DNA of 64,000 nucleotides from Candidatus Sodalis pierantonius str. SOPE. GTDB taxonomy: Bacteria; Pseudomonadota; Gammaproteobacteria; Enterobacterales; Enterobacteriaceae. The stretch lies in NCBI RefSeq assembly GCF_000517405.1, contig NZ_CP006568.1, positions 1,488,001 to 1,552,000 on the forward strand, given 5' to 3'. The position numbers and the translations under genes were made by a program. Positions 55,861-64,000 of this stretch are shown here, piece by piece; positions within the stretch are counted from its first letter, which is position 1, and the number at the start of each line of letters is the position of its first letter. Under the pieces are notes generated by a model that saw nothing but the letters and a program-made list of their open reading frames with translations, did not search any database and was not told the DNA's origin.

Positions 55861-57411
55861 TTAGTGATAACTGTCCGGACCTCGGAGGTTTTCGTGAACC
55901 AGCATTGATACGCCGGCTCCGTCCTGGGTGACCTCACTTTCACGACCGTGTTTCAATACGTTGGCTATGAAAGAGCGGTTAATGCACCCTTTCTCCAACG
56001 CCAGCGCGTAGGCCTTCTCCAGTCGCGTCGTCTCATAGCGCCGTTGCAGATTGAGTAGCCCCAGCACGGAGCGGTAAGCCTGCTCCGGATGGGCTTTGCT
56101 CTTTTGGATGGACTCGACCACTTTCAGTGTGCACACACCCACCGACAGCGCCCAACTGCACAGCCTTTCCGGCGTCCACTGACTCTGCCCCTTATGGTTA
56201 GCCGGCATGTGCGCCGCCTGAGTCGTGTGCCTATAGGCGTTATCGCTGCGAGGGTGCGTAGCCACGCAGACGCCCTTATGGTGGATTTGCACCAGCCGTT
56301 GGGTGGCGATGACGTCAACGCGCTCGCCAACCAGCGGATGCGGCACCGAGTACCAGTTTTTGCCGTAGTCTATGTGGTAATCAGGTCCCACTCGGGCAAC
56401 GAGATACTCACTGTATTCCCATTGTGTGGGCGGTAGAGGCCCAAGAGCCGGTTTGTCCAGCTGCTCGAAGCGTTCAAGGCGACTTTGTCCGCCGTAATGA
56501 CGCATCGGGCGCAAATTCAACTCATGATTAAGTTCTCGTATCACCTGGTTGAGTTCGGCCAGCGAGTAGAACCTACGTTTACGCAACCGGGCCAAAACCC
56601 AGCGTTCTACCAGCTGCACAGTTGATTCTGCCTTCGCCTTGTCTTTCAGTTTTCTCGGGCGCGCCGGTAGCACCACTGTCTCATAGTGATTTGCCAGCGC
56701 CTGGTAGCTCTGGTTTATGACCGGCTCATAGCGGTCAGGGGTGCTGACAGCGCTGCGCAGATTATCAGGTATCATCAGCTCCGGAACCCCACCCATGAAG
56801 TGCAGGCAGCGGCTATTGGCGTTGAGCCACGATGCCATGTCCTGGCCTTCGCAGGCTTCGATATACGCATAGCCTGACACGCCCATGGCAGCGACGAAGA
56901 TAGCGACCTGGCGTACGCTACCGGTCGCAGGGTTGACGATAGGTACGGTGGGGCCACAGAAGTCGATGAAGAGCTTTTCGCCAGCCTTGTGCTCCATGCG
57001 CATGGAACGCCGCTGCTTCTTTTTCCAGTCACGGAACAGTGCACAAAACTGTGAGTAACCGAGGGCATCACCGCCTACGGCGGACTGATATTCCATCCAG
57101 AGCAGCTGCTTGGTCATGCCCTTGCGGCTTAACTCGGTATCGATATCAAGCCAGCTGGGTAAGGTATTGATAACTTTTCCGGATTTGCCGGGATAGAGCA
57201 GGCGGTCGAGGTCGACGGGGGACAGTTCCACCGGCAATGGCCAGACCAGGTTAGCTATCGTGAATCGGCCGAGGATATCGTGCACGGTAGTACAGCCTAT
57301 GCCGAGCGCTGCTGCGATAGTGCGATTCGAGCGACGCTGCTCGAATTTCATACGTAAGACATTAATATAGATGTACATTTCCGTTCTCGCTTTCTTCTTT
57401 TTACGTGCCAT
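55861..57411 (-). CDS. istA: IS21-family transposase IstA
   Basis: 516 residues. An N-terminal helix-turn-helix (RSNRTIAAALGIGCTTVHDIL) is followed by the rve-type DDE core: Asp in KLFIDFCGPTVPIV, Asp in LMIPDNLRSAV and Glu in KDKAKAESTVQLVERWVLA. A C-terminal domain contains YSVPHPLVGERVDV. Length is typical for IS21. Intact, so the element may be mobile. Confidence 0.95.
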   Translation of the reverse strand: MARKKKKARTEMYIYINVLRMKFEQRRSNRTIAAALGIGCTTVHDILGRFTIANLVWPLPVELSPVDLDRLLYPGKSGKVINTLPSWLDIDTELSRKGMTKQLLWMEYQSAVGGDALGYSQFCALFRDWKKKQRRSMRMEHKAGEKLFIDFCGPTVPIVNPATGSVRQVAIFVAAMGVSGYAYIEACEGQDMASWLNANSRCLHFMGGVPELMIPDNLRSAVSTPDRYEPVINQSYQALANHYETVVLPARPRKLKDKAKAESTVQLVERWVLARLRKRRFYSLAELNQVIRELNHELNLRPMRHYGGQSRLERFEQLDKPALGPLPPTQWEYSEYLVARVGPDYHIDYGKNWYSVPHPLVGERVDVIATQRLVQIHHKGVCVATHPRSDNAYRHTTQAAHMPANHKGQSQWTPERLCSWALSVGVCTLKVVESIQKSKAHPEQAYRSVLGLLNLQRRYETTRLEKAYALALEKGCINRSFIANVLKHGRESEVTQDGAGVSMLVHENLRGPDSYH

Positions 57412-57538
57412 GCCATGCCCCCGGAATCTAAAAGTCTCCAGAGTATGGCGGAACAGAAGATGAGCGATCGGACAGAATCGGAATCGCTGATCGGGCGACC
57501 GGAATCAGTGATCGGATGAAATCAGAATTAGTGATCGG

Positions 57539-58444
57539 GTGAAATCGGAATCAGTGATCGGATGTGACCGGAACCAGCAACACTGCCTCCCCTGGTTAAT
57601 CCTGTCGCCCTCACTCGTATTTTTGCTGTTGTTTACCTACTTCCCGCTGGTCCGTTCGGTCTATGACAGCCTGTTTGACAGCCGCATGGCGGTGAATGAC
57701 CCGCCGTTCGTGGGCATGGATAATTTTATCCGCCTGCTGCAAGACAGCGTATTTTGGCGGGCGCTGGGCAATAATATTGTCTATATCCTGCTGACGGTGG
57801 TGCCGGGGGTAGTATTGGCGCTGCTGCTGGCGGTGGCGCTGTGGGAAAACCACCGCGTCAATCGCTGGCTGCGCACGGCGTTCTTTTTTCCGATGATTGT
57901 CCCCATGGTCAGCGCCACCGCCCTGTGGCTGTTTATTTTCATGCCCGGTCTGGGCCCGCTCGATCATGCGCTATCGATGTTCTTCGGCCCGCTCAATACC
58001 AACTACCTCGGGCGCAGCAACAGCGCGCTGCTGGCGCTATCGCTTATCGGCGTGTGGAAGTTCGCCGGTTACTACATGCTATTTTTCCTCGCCGGGCTAC
58101 AGGGCATTCCCGCTTCGACCCGGGAGGCCGCAATCATGGAAGGCGCCTCCCCCACCCAGGTGTTTTTCGGCGTCACGCTGCCGTTGCTGCGGCCCACGCT
58201 AAGCTTTGTCGTTACCACCGAGTTGATCTACGCCATCACGCAAATCGACCACGTCGCGGTAATGACCCGCGGCGGGCCGGATAACGCCACCACCGTACTG
58301 TTGTACTACATCCAGAATCTCGCCTGGGATACCCACGATCTTGGTAAAGCTTCCGCCGCGACTTTTATCACGCTGCTGGGGCTGTTCGCTTTTTCGCTGT
58401 TCAATCTGAATCTGCTGGAAAAAGGGGCGCATTATGAACGTTGA
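57539..58444 (+). CDS. ABC transporter permease (UgpA/MalF type), 5' end replaced by IS21
   Basis: Binding-protein-dependent permease with six membrane helices from PWLILSPSLVFLLLFTYFP onward. The EAA loop is REAAIMEGASPTQVFFGVTLP near residue 200. The open frame begins inside IS21 (MKSESVIGCDRN); the native sequence starts at 57577 (QHCLPWLIL). Homologues start about 10-20 residues earlier, so only the short cytoplasmic N-terminus and the native promoter are lost. The reading frame is preserved across the junction. It overlaps the next permease gene by 11 bases. Confidence 0.8.
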   Translation: MKSESVIGCDRNQQHCLPWLILSPSLVFLLLFTYFPLVRSVYDSLFDSRMAVNDPPFVGMDNFIRLLQDSVFWRALGNNIVYILLTVVPGVVLALLLAVALWENHRVNRWLRTAFFFPMIVPMVSATALWLFIFMPGLGPLDHALSMFFGPLNTNYLGRSNSALLALSLIGVWKFAGYYMLFFLAGLQGIPASTREAAIMEGASPTQVFFGVTLPLLRPTLSFVVTTELIYAITQIDHVAVMTRGGPDNATTVLLYYIQNLAWDTHDLGKASAATFITLLGLFAFSLFNLNLLEKGAHYER

Positions 58445-59321
58445 TCTGGCCTCCCACCCGACGGCGCCCAAGCGCCTTTCCCTCCCGGCATGGTGGCGCT
58501 TACTCCGCTCGTTACCGGCGACGCTTACCCTGCTGCTGGTCTGTCTGGCCTTGCTGTGGGTAAGCCCCTTCCTGTGGATGCTCTCCTCCGCCTTCAGCGC
58601 CAGCACCTTCGGCGAGGGCATGGCGTCGCTGCTGCCGCGCTGGCCGTTAACGCTGGACAATTTTCGCGACGCCTGGCAGAGCGCGGACTGGCTCAGCCTG
58701 TACGGCAACACCCTGCTGTTTGCCGGCGGCACCTTCCTGGTACAGCTATTGACCATCACCACCGCCGGCTACGTGTTCGCCTGTCACGAGTTTCGCGGTC
58801 AACGGACGCTGTTTGTCCTGTTTCTGGTGCAGTTGATGATCATGCCGGTCATGATGATGGTGCCGAATATGCTCACCCTGAACACCTTCGGCCTGTTGAA
58901 TACGCTATTGGGCGTCATGATGCCCTATTTCACCTCCGCCTTCGGCGTCTTTTTGATGCATCAGGCATTTATGTCGATTCCCAAAGAAATGGAAGACGCG
59001 GCCTTAATGGAGGGCTGTCGCTGGTGGCAGGTGCTGTTCAACGTGCTGCTGCCGATGTCCTGGTCCACCGTCCTGGCGTTCGCCACCGTCAGTATTACCT
59101 ATCACTGTAACGAATACCTCTGGCCGCTGATGATGCTCAACGACCCGGATAAACAGGTTCTGACGGTCGGTTTGGTGTCCTTCGCCATGGGCGCCGAGTC
59201 GGGGGGCCAGTGGGGCATGATAAGCGCGGGCACGCTGATGGTCTGCCTACCGCTGATGCTGGCCTTTATCGTATTTCAAAAACAGTTTCTGAAAAGCTTT
59301 GGTTTTTCAGGCATTAAATAA
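58434..59321 (+). CDS. ABC transporter permease (UgpE/MalG type)
   Basis: 295 residues with six predicted helices and the EAA motif EMEDAALMEGCRWWQVLFNV near residue 190. It is the second inner-membrane subunit of a carbohydrate- or glycerophosphodiester-type importer. The start overlaps the previous stop (ATGAACGTTGA), indicating translational coupling. Intact. Confidence 0.88.
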   Translation: MNVDLASHPTAPKRLSLPAWWRLLRSLPATLTLLLVCLALLWVSPFLWMLSSAFSASTFGEGMASLLPRWPLTLDNFRDAWQSADWLSLYGNTLLFAGGTFLVQLLTITTAGYVFACHEFRGQRTLFVLFLVQLMIMPVMMMVPNMLTLNTFGLLNTLLGVMMPYFTSAFGVFLMHQAFMSIPKEMEDAALMEGCRWWQVLFNVLLPMSWSTVLAFATVSITYHCNEYLWPLMMLNDPDKQVLTVGLVSFAMGAESGGQWGMISAGTLMVCLPLMLAFIVFQKQFLKSFGFSGIK

Positions 59322-59330
59322 GGAGTGCTC

Positions 59331-60146
59331 ATGTTTCTGGCGCAGATATCCGACACCCACTTTCGCCGCCCCGGGCAAAAACTGTACGGATTTATCGATG
59401 TTAACGCCGCCAATGCCGAGGTGGTCTCCCAGCTTAACGCGCTGCGCGAACGGCCGGATGCCGTTATCGTCAGCGGCGATATCGTCAATTGCGACCGCCC
59501 GCAGGAATATCGCAGGGCGCGGGAGATCCTGGGCACGTTGCGCTACCCGCTATTCCTCATCCCCGGCAATCATGACGATAAAGCCCACTTCCTGGAGTAT
59601 TTGCACCCCTTGTGCCCGCAGCTCGGCACCGACCCGCAGAATATGCGCTATGCCATCGACGACTACCCCACTCGCCTGCTGTTTATCGATTCCAGCCTTG
59701 CCGGCAGCTCAAAAGGGTTTTTGACCGACGAGACGCTGGCGTGACTGGCGGCCGGCGGCAATAAACCCACCGCCCTTTTTATGCATCATCCCCCTTTGCC
59801 GTTAGGATCGGCGCAGATGGACCCCATCGCCTGTGAAAACGGCCATCTGCTGCTGGCGCTGGTAGCGCGGTTTCCGTCGCTTATGCGCATCTTCTGCGGC
59901 CATAACCACTGTCTGATTATGACCCAATACCGCCAGGCGACCATTGCCACCGTGCCCGCCGTCGTACATCAGGTGCCCTATTTTCACGACGACCCCCGCC
60001 CCTACTACACCCTGTCGCCGCCGGCCTGTCTGATGCACCGCCAGGAACAGCTGCAATGGATAAGCTATTTGCACCCGCTGACGCAGACCGCCGGCCCGTG
60101 GTTGTATGACGAGGCCATCAGTTGCCCGCTGGATGAGGGGGAGTAG
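59331..60146 (+). pseudogene. Metallophosphoesterase (CpdA-like phosphodiesterase), nonsense mutation
   Basis: The start at 59331 (ATG after AAGGAG) reads MFLAQISDTHFRRPGQKL. Calcineurin-like metal motifs are DTH near residue 7, VSGDIVNCDRP, IPGNHDDKAHF, MHHPP and FCGHNH, in the usual order. A TGA at 59742-59744 after TDETLA interrupts the chain, probably a Trp codon. The rest (LAAGGNKPTALFMHHPPLPL to 60146) is in the same frame. Such enzymes are encoded within some Ugp-like operons and may process the imported diester. One mutation breaks it. Confidence 0.83.
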
Positions 60147-60148
60147 TC

Positions 60149-61336
60149 ATGTTACGCCTGCATAATGTCACCAAACGCTTCGAGGAGAAAACGGCGCTCG
60201 ACGGCGTTACGCTTGAGATCGCCGCTGGGGAATTTTTGGTGCTGGTCGGCCCCTCCGGCTGCGGTAAAAGCACGCTTTTACGCCTGCTGGCCGGGCTGGA
60301 GCACCCAAGCCACGGCGAAATCTGGCTCGATGAGGTCAACATTACTGCCGCCTCCCCGCGACAGCGCAACTTCGCCATGATTTTCCAGAATTACGCCCTG
60401 TTCCCGCATTTGTCGGTCAAAGACAATATCACCTTCGGCATGCGGGTCCGACGCGAGCCGAAAGCCGGCTGGTCGGCCCGCGTGGCGCAGGTGGCGCGCA
60501 TGCTGGAGCTCGACGAGCTGCTGGAAAGAAAGCCCGCCAAACTCTCCGGCGGTCAGCGCCAGCGGGTGGCCATGGCGCGCGCCATCGTGCGCGATCCGCG
60601 GCTGTTTCTGATGGACGAACCGCTATCCAATCTGGACGCCAGACTGCGCGGCGACGTCCGCGACAGTATCATGGCGCTGCACCGGCAACTGTGCACCGCT
60701 ACCGTTTACGTCACCCATGATCAAATCGAAGCCATGTCGATGGCGGATCGCATCGTGGTCCTTGACCAGGGCCGGGTTCAGCAAATCGGCCCGCCGGAAT
60801 ACGTCTACGACCGGCCGGCCAATGTTTTTGTCGCGGGGTTCATCGGCTCGCCGGGCATGAATATCCTGACCCTACCTTGCGAGCGGGGCGCGATAGCGCT
60901 GGGCGCGCAGGCGTACTTGCTGCCCGCGCCGGCGCAACAGCGGGACAGCGTTATTGTCGGGATCCGCCCGGAACACATCACCGATGACCTACAGGGCACC
61001 CGGCAATTGCTCTGCCTGCCGGCCACCGTGACGCAGCGAGAACTGATGGGGGCGGACTATCTGCTTCACATCAGCACGCCTATCGGCGCGCTGCGCTATT
61101 GCCGTAAAAATCGCGGCGACGCCCCCCGGGTGGGCGACAGTTTATCCATCGGTTTTTCCCCCATTGATATCCATCTTTTTGATGCGCAAACACAGCGCGC
61201 TTTATACCAGGAAACCCCCCATGCATTTGCCTCTGACACAGCGCTTACCGGCGCTCACCTTTATCGTCTCGCTCACGCTTTGCGTCAGCGCGCGGGCGAA
61301 GGAGAACATCGACTTCATGTTTCCGGCCCCGGTTGA
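60149..61336 (+). CDS. ABC transporter ATP-binding protein (UgpC/MalK type)
   Basis: Walker A LVGPSGCGKSTLLRLLAGLE, Q-loop FQNYALFPHLSV, signature LSGGQRQRVAMARAI, Walker B LFLMDEPLSNLD and the H-loop YVTHDQIEAMSMAD are all present. A C-terminal OB/TOBE regulatory domain (GIRPEHITDDL) follows. The natural end is probably near FDAQTQRALY (about 61207). The frame reads 43 codons further, overlapping the binding-protein gene by 116 bases, so the original stop seems lost. The enzyme core is complete. Confidence 0.88.
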   Translation: MLRLHNVTKRFEEKTALDGVTLEIAAGEFLVLVGPSGCGKSTLLRLLAGLEHPSHGEIWLDEVNITAASPRQRNFAMIFQNYALFPHLSVKDNITFGMRVRREPKAGWSARVAQVARMLELDELLERKPAKLSGGQRQRVAMARAIVRDPRLFLMDEPLSNLDARLRGDVRDSIMALHRQLCTATVYVTHDQIEAMSMADRIVVLDQGRVQQIGPPEYVYDRPANVFVAGFIGSPGMNILTLPCERGAIALGAQAYLLPAPAQQRDSVIVGIRPEHITDDLQGTRQLLCLPATVTQRELMGADYLLHISTPIGALRYCRKNRGDAPRVGDSLSIGFSPIDIHLFDAQTQRALYQETPHAFASDTALTGAHLYRLAHALRQRAGEGEHRLHVSGPG

Positions 61337-62543
61337 CGGTAAGCTGACGATGGAGATGACCCGCGTTATCAAAAAATTTAACGACACCCAGGACGAGGTG
61401 GCGGTTCGGGGCATTTTTACCGGCAACTACGACACGACCAAAATCAAAGCGGAATCCGCGCAAAAAGCGGGACAGCCGCCGGCGCTAGTGATCATGTCGG
61501 CCAATTTCACCACCGACCTGGCGCTTAAGGATGAGATCCTGCCGATGGACGAGCTGTTCCGCTTCGGCAGCGATAAGGCCTCGACCTTCCTGACCCGTGA
61601 ATTTTGGCCCGCCATGCAGCAAAACGCCCAGGTGATGGGGGTAACCTATGCTATTCCTTTCCATAACTCGACGCCTATCCTGTATTACAACAAGACGCTG
61701 TTCGAGCAGGCCGGTATCCGTCAACCGCCGCAAGACTGGCGGGAGCTGCTGGAAGATGCGAAAAAACTGACCGATAAGAGCAAAGGTCAGTGGGGCATTA
61801 TGCTGCCTTCCACCAACGACGATTACGGCGGCTGGATTTTTTCGGCGCTGGTGCACGCCAACGGCGGTGATTACTTCAACCAAAGCTACCCGGGAGAGGT
61901 GTATTACAATACCCCGACCACTGTGGGCGCGCTGAGCTTTTGGCAGAATTTGATTTACCGCGACAATGTGATGCCGTCAGGGGTGCTGAACTCCAAACAG
62001 ATAAGCGCGGCCTTTTTCTCCGGCAAGCTGGGCATGGCGATGCTGAGTACCGGCGCGCTGGGCTTTATGCGGGAAAATACCAAAGACTTCGAGCTGGGTG
62101 TCGCCATGTTGCCGGCGAAACAGCAGCGCGCCGTGCCGATTGGCGGCGCCCGTCTGGTCAGTTTCAAGGGCATTTCCGATGGACAGAAAAAAGCGGCTTA
62201 TCGATTCCTGAGCTACCTAGTCAGCCCGGAGGTGAACGGCGCCTGGAGCCGTTTCACCGGCTATTTCTCGCCCCGGAAAGCGGCCTATGACTTGCCGGTG
62301 ATGAAGGCCTATCTGGCGCACGATCCGCGCGCGGCCATCGCGCTGGCGCCGCTGAAGTATGCCCATCCCTGGTATTCCACCTATGAAACGGTGGGAGTAC
62401 GCAAAGCGATGGAGGATCAGCTGGCGGCGGTAGTGAACGACAAAAACGTGACGCCAGAAGCCGCCGCCAAGGCGGTGCAGGAAAAAGCCAATAGTCTGCT
62501 GCAGCCTTACGTGGCCCAAACGGCGCTGGCGCCGGTGGAGTAA
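61221..62543 (+). CDS. Extracellular solute-binding protein (UgpB type)
   Basis: 440 residues. The start at 61221 gives a signal peptide (LPALTFIVSLTLCVSARA, cut before KENIDF) and follows CAGGAAAC; the upstream in-frame ATG at 61164 lies inside the ATPase gene. The family-1 solute-binding fold is indicated by VIKKFNDTQDEVAV, YAIPFHNSTPILYYNKTLFE, DWRELLEDAKKLTD, and a C-terminal EAAAKAVQEKANSLL helix. The likely ligand is a sugar or glycerol-phosphate diester, by analogy with UgpB. Periplasmic. Intact. Confidence 0.88.
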   Translation: MHLPLTQRLPALTFIVSLTLCVSARAKENIDFMFPAPVDGKLTMEMTRVIKKFNDTQDEVAVRGIFTGNYDTTKIKAESAQKAGQPPALVIMSANFTTDLALKDEILPMDELFRFGSDKASTFLTREFWPAMQQNAQVMGVTYAIPFHNSTPILYYNKTLFEQAGIRQPPQDWRELLEDAKKLTDKSKGQWGIMLPSTNDDYGGWIFSALVHANGGDYFNQSYPGEVYYNTPTTVGALSFWQNLIYRDNVMPSGVLNSKQISAAFFSGKLGMAMLSTGALGFMRENTKDFELGVAMLPAKQQRAVPIGGARLVSFKGISDGQKKAAYRFLSYLVSPEVNGAWSRFTGYFSPRKAAYDLPVMKAYLAHDPRAAIALAPLKYAHPWYSTYETVGVRKAMEDQLAAVVNDKNVTPEAAAKAVQEKANSLLQPYVAQTALAPVE

Positions 62544-62753
62544 GCTGAAACTTGCCATGCCGCGCTCGCGCGACCAGTCCGACCTCCCTCTACGATAAAG
62601 GGGGTTCGGGCTGGTCGACGTTTTCCCATCCCGGGGCTGGGGCAAACTCGGCATCCTCCACCGCCGCCGGGCGCGGCGCCTCTTAGTTTGTCGGCTCCGA
62701 ATCCCCTCTGACGTCGTGTCAGACGCTTTTTATGCCGTCGGCATCAATATTCC

Positions 62754-63656
62754 CTATGCCGCGGGGATAAGGGTGCGGATGAAATCAATCAGCGCCCGGT
62801 AGGCCTGCCCGGTCTGGCGTCGGCCGCACCAGGCGACGCCGATATCCATCGTCGGCACGCTGTCGCTGACGGGCCGACGGGCGATGCGCTGTCCCTCCAG
62901 CGACCAGGCGCGGTAAACAATATTGGAAAGAATACTGACGCCCTCGCCCGCGGCGACCAGGCTGCGCACCGCCTCGATGGACCGGCCTTGAAAGGTGATG
63001 CGCGGCCGCAGCCCGCGCGACGACCAGTAGCGATCCAGCACCGTGATATGTTCGTCCATATCCAGCAGGATATAGTCGTGTGCCGCGACATCCGCCAGCG
63101 TTACGCGCCCGGCCAGGATGAGCGGATGTTCCGGCTGTGCCCACAGCATACGCGGCGAGCGCGTCAGCACGTCATAGGCCAGGTGTTCCGATGGGGAGAT
63201 GTTGGCGGTCAGCATCAGCGCCAAATCCAGCTGGCCCGTTTTCAGCATCGCCTCCAGCGTCTGGCGATCGTGCTCGCCGTAATGGACATCAAGCAGGGGA
63301 AAATTCTGCTGAATTTTGGCAATCAATGACGCCATTAAATAAGCGCTAACTGTCTCGGTCAGCCCGATGCGCACCGGCCCTTGCAGCGCGGGGGACGTTT
63401 GGCTTATCTCGTCCATTGCCTGGTCGAGATCGGCGAGAATGCTTTGGGCATGGTGAAGAAAACGCTGCCCCGCCGGCGTGAGCGCGATGCCGGCGGGCCC
63501 GCGCCAGAACAGTGCCGACCCCAGCATCTGTTCGAGCCGTTGCAGCGAGGCCGTCATGGAAGATTGGGATATGTGACAGAGTAACGCCGCTTTCGATACC
63601 TGACCGCAATGGGCCAGGGCGATGAAATGCTGCAATTGCCGAACGGTGGGCCTCAT
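62754..63656 (-). CDS. LysR-family transcriptional regulator
   Basis: 300 residues. An N-terminal winged HTH (RQLQHFIALAHCGQVSKAAL ... SQSSMTASLQRLEQMLGSALF) is followed by a substrate-binding domain starting GPVRIGLTETVSAYLMASLI. It is divergent from a molybdopterin oxidoreductase gene with about 105 bases between starts, a typical regulator-target arrangement. The ligand is unknown. Intact. Confidence 0.9.
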   Translation of the reverse strand: MRPTVRQLQHFIALAHCGQVSKAALLCHISQSSMTASLQRLEQMLGSALFWRGPAGIALTPAGQRFLHHAQSILADLDQAMDEISQTSPALQGPVRIGLTETVSAYLMASLIAKIQQNFPLLDVHYGEHDRQTLEAMLKTGQLDLALMLTANISPSEHLAYDVLTRSPRMLWAQPEHPLILAGRVTLADVAAHDYILLDMDEHITVLDRYWSSRGLRPRITFQGRSIEAVRSLVAAGEGVSILSNIVYRAWSLEGQRIARRPVSDSVPTMDIGVAWCGRRQTGQAYRALIDFIRTLIPAA

Positions 63657-63760
63657 CGATTTTTTCGATATTCCTAATTCACTTTTTTGTATTAGAAATA
63701 ATGACGCGCTTTCCTTAGCTTCGCAAGAGGTCTATGGCGACATCACGGGGAAGGCGCATC

Positions 63761-64000
63761 ATGACGGGCAAGGTCGTTAAAGGGTACTGCACGCTCTGCC
63801 GATCGCGCTGCGGTACGCTTAATCATATTGAAGACGACCGCCTGATAGCCGTCAGCGCGGACACCAGCCATCCCACCGGGCAGGCGATGTGCCTGAAAGG
63901 CAAAGCGGCGCCGGAGCTGGTGGACAGCAGTGAGCGGCTGCGCTATCCCCTGCGCCGCACGCGGCCCAAAGGCGCGGCCGATCCGGGCTGGCAGCGGATA
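63761..64000 (+). CDS. Molybdopterin oxidoreductase, N-terminal part (runs off window)
   Basis: MTGKVVKGYCTLCRSRCGTL carries the CxxCxxxC part of an N-terminal 4Fe-4S site; the fourth Cys is in GQAMCLKGKAAPELV. ERLRYPLRRTRPKG then follows, as in the formate-dehydrogenase/DMSO-reductase superfamily. No Tat signal is seen, suggesting a cytoplasmic enzyme. The substrate cannot be judged from 80 residues. It starts after GGGAAGG and lies divergent from the LysR gene. Confidence 0.82.
   Translation, partial: MTGKVVKGYCTLCRSRCGTLNHIEDDRLIAVSADTSHPTGQAMCLKGKAAPELVDSSERLRYPLRRTRPKGAADPGWQRI

Larger units (their letters stand above)
55006..57576 (-). mobile_element. IS21-family insertion sequence
   Basis: About 2.57 kb with istA and istB. 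The ends are TGTTCCGGCGACATCCGATC on the left and, reading inward from the right, TGGTTCCGGTCACATCCGAT. Both ends carry several copies of the sequence GATCxxxxATTCCG, as usual for IS21 with multiple transposase sites. Flanks (GATCAGC left, GCAACAC right) show no obvious target duplication. The right end lies within the 5' part of a permease gene. Confidence 0.88.

Overview
The window is enterobacterial chromosome whose gene order repeatedly matches Escherichia coli: ymdB-opgG; tdk-hns-galU-ychJ-purU-tyrT; xthA-nudG-topB-ydjA-sppA-ansA-pncA-yeaC-msrB-gapA-yeaD-yeaE-mipA-prkA-yeaH. It carries many frameshifted or nonsense-mutated genes and many copies of three insertion-sequence families (IS256, IS5/IS903 and IS21). 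This combination suggests a recently host-restricted insect symbiont of the Sodalis lineage, such as the grain-weevil symbiont or S. glossinidius. That assignment comes from gene order, decay pattern and recalled family resemblance, not from a database search.

Layout. 1-6832: opgG (runs off the left edge), broken ymdB, a GH-A type glycosidase, small membrane genes, broken SDR and tail-fibre-assembly genes, and a yedJ stump. 6833-13380: prophage early-region segment A. 13381-17772: IS903, IS256, truncated tdk, hns and IS remnants. 18497-21810: UDP-sugar operon (4-epimerase, ugd, galU). 21956-24844: IS903, broken ychJ and purU, tRNA-Tyr. 25135-44115: a long syntenic block in which xthA, sppA, ansA, yeaC, msrB, gapA, yeaE, prkA and cvrA are open, while nudG, topB, ydjA, pncA, yeaD, mipA and yeaH are broken. 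44135-51129: prophage segment B, a second copy of A. 51130-54830: one IS903 carrying two nested IS256 insertions. 54831-57576: a kduD fragment and an IS21 element. 57577-62543: a sugar or glycerophosphodiester type ABC transporter operon with a broken phosphodiesterase. 62754-64000: a LysR regulator divergent from a molybdopterin oxidoreductase that runs off the right edge.

The main structural story is mobile DNA. Both prophage segments begin at exactly the same base (TGTAGCGATGCAAAA...) against unrelated flanks, as expected for a transposable-phage or transposon terminus. An IS256 copy at the same place in both segments predates their duplication. An IS903 inside rha of segment B, with a 9-bp target duplication, postdates it. 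Several IS copies lack matching target duplications and sit where synteny breaks, so they probably mark recombination or deletion endpoints. Only one of five full-length IS256 transposases is intact; all four full-length IS903 transposases are open.

I did not find a convincing undescribed defence or metabolic system. The best leads are the shared element terminus, the LRR-protein/HTH pair of the prophage, a tRNA-Tyr with a mismatched acceptor stem, and a glycosidase that appears to lack its acid/base glutamate.
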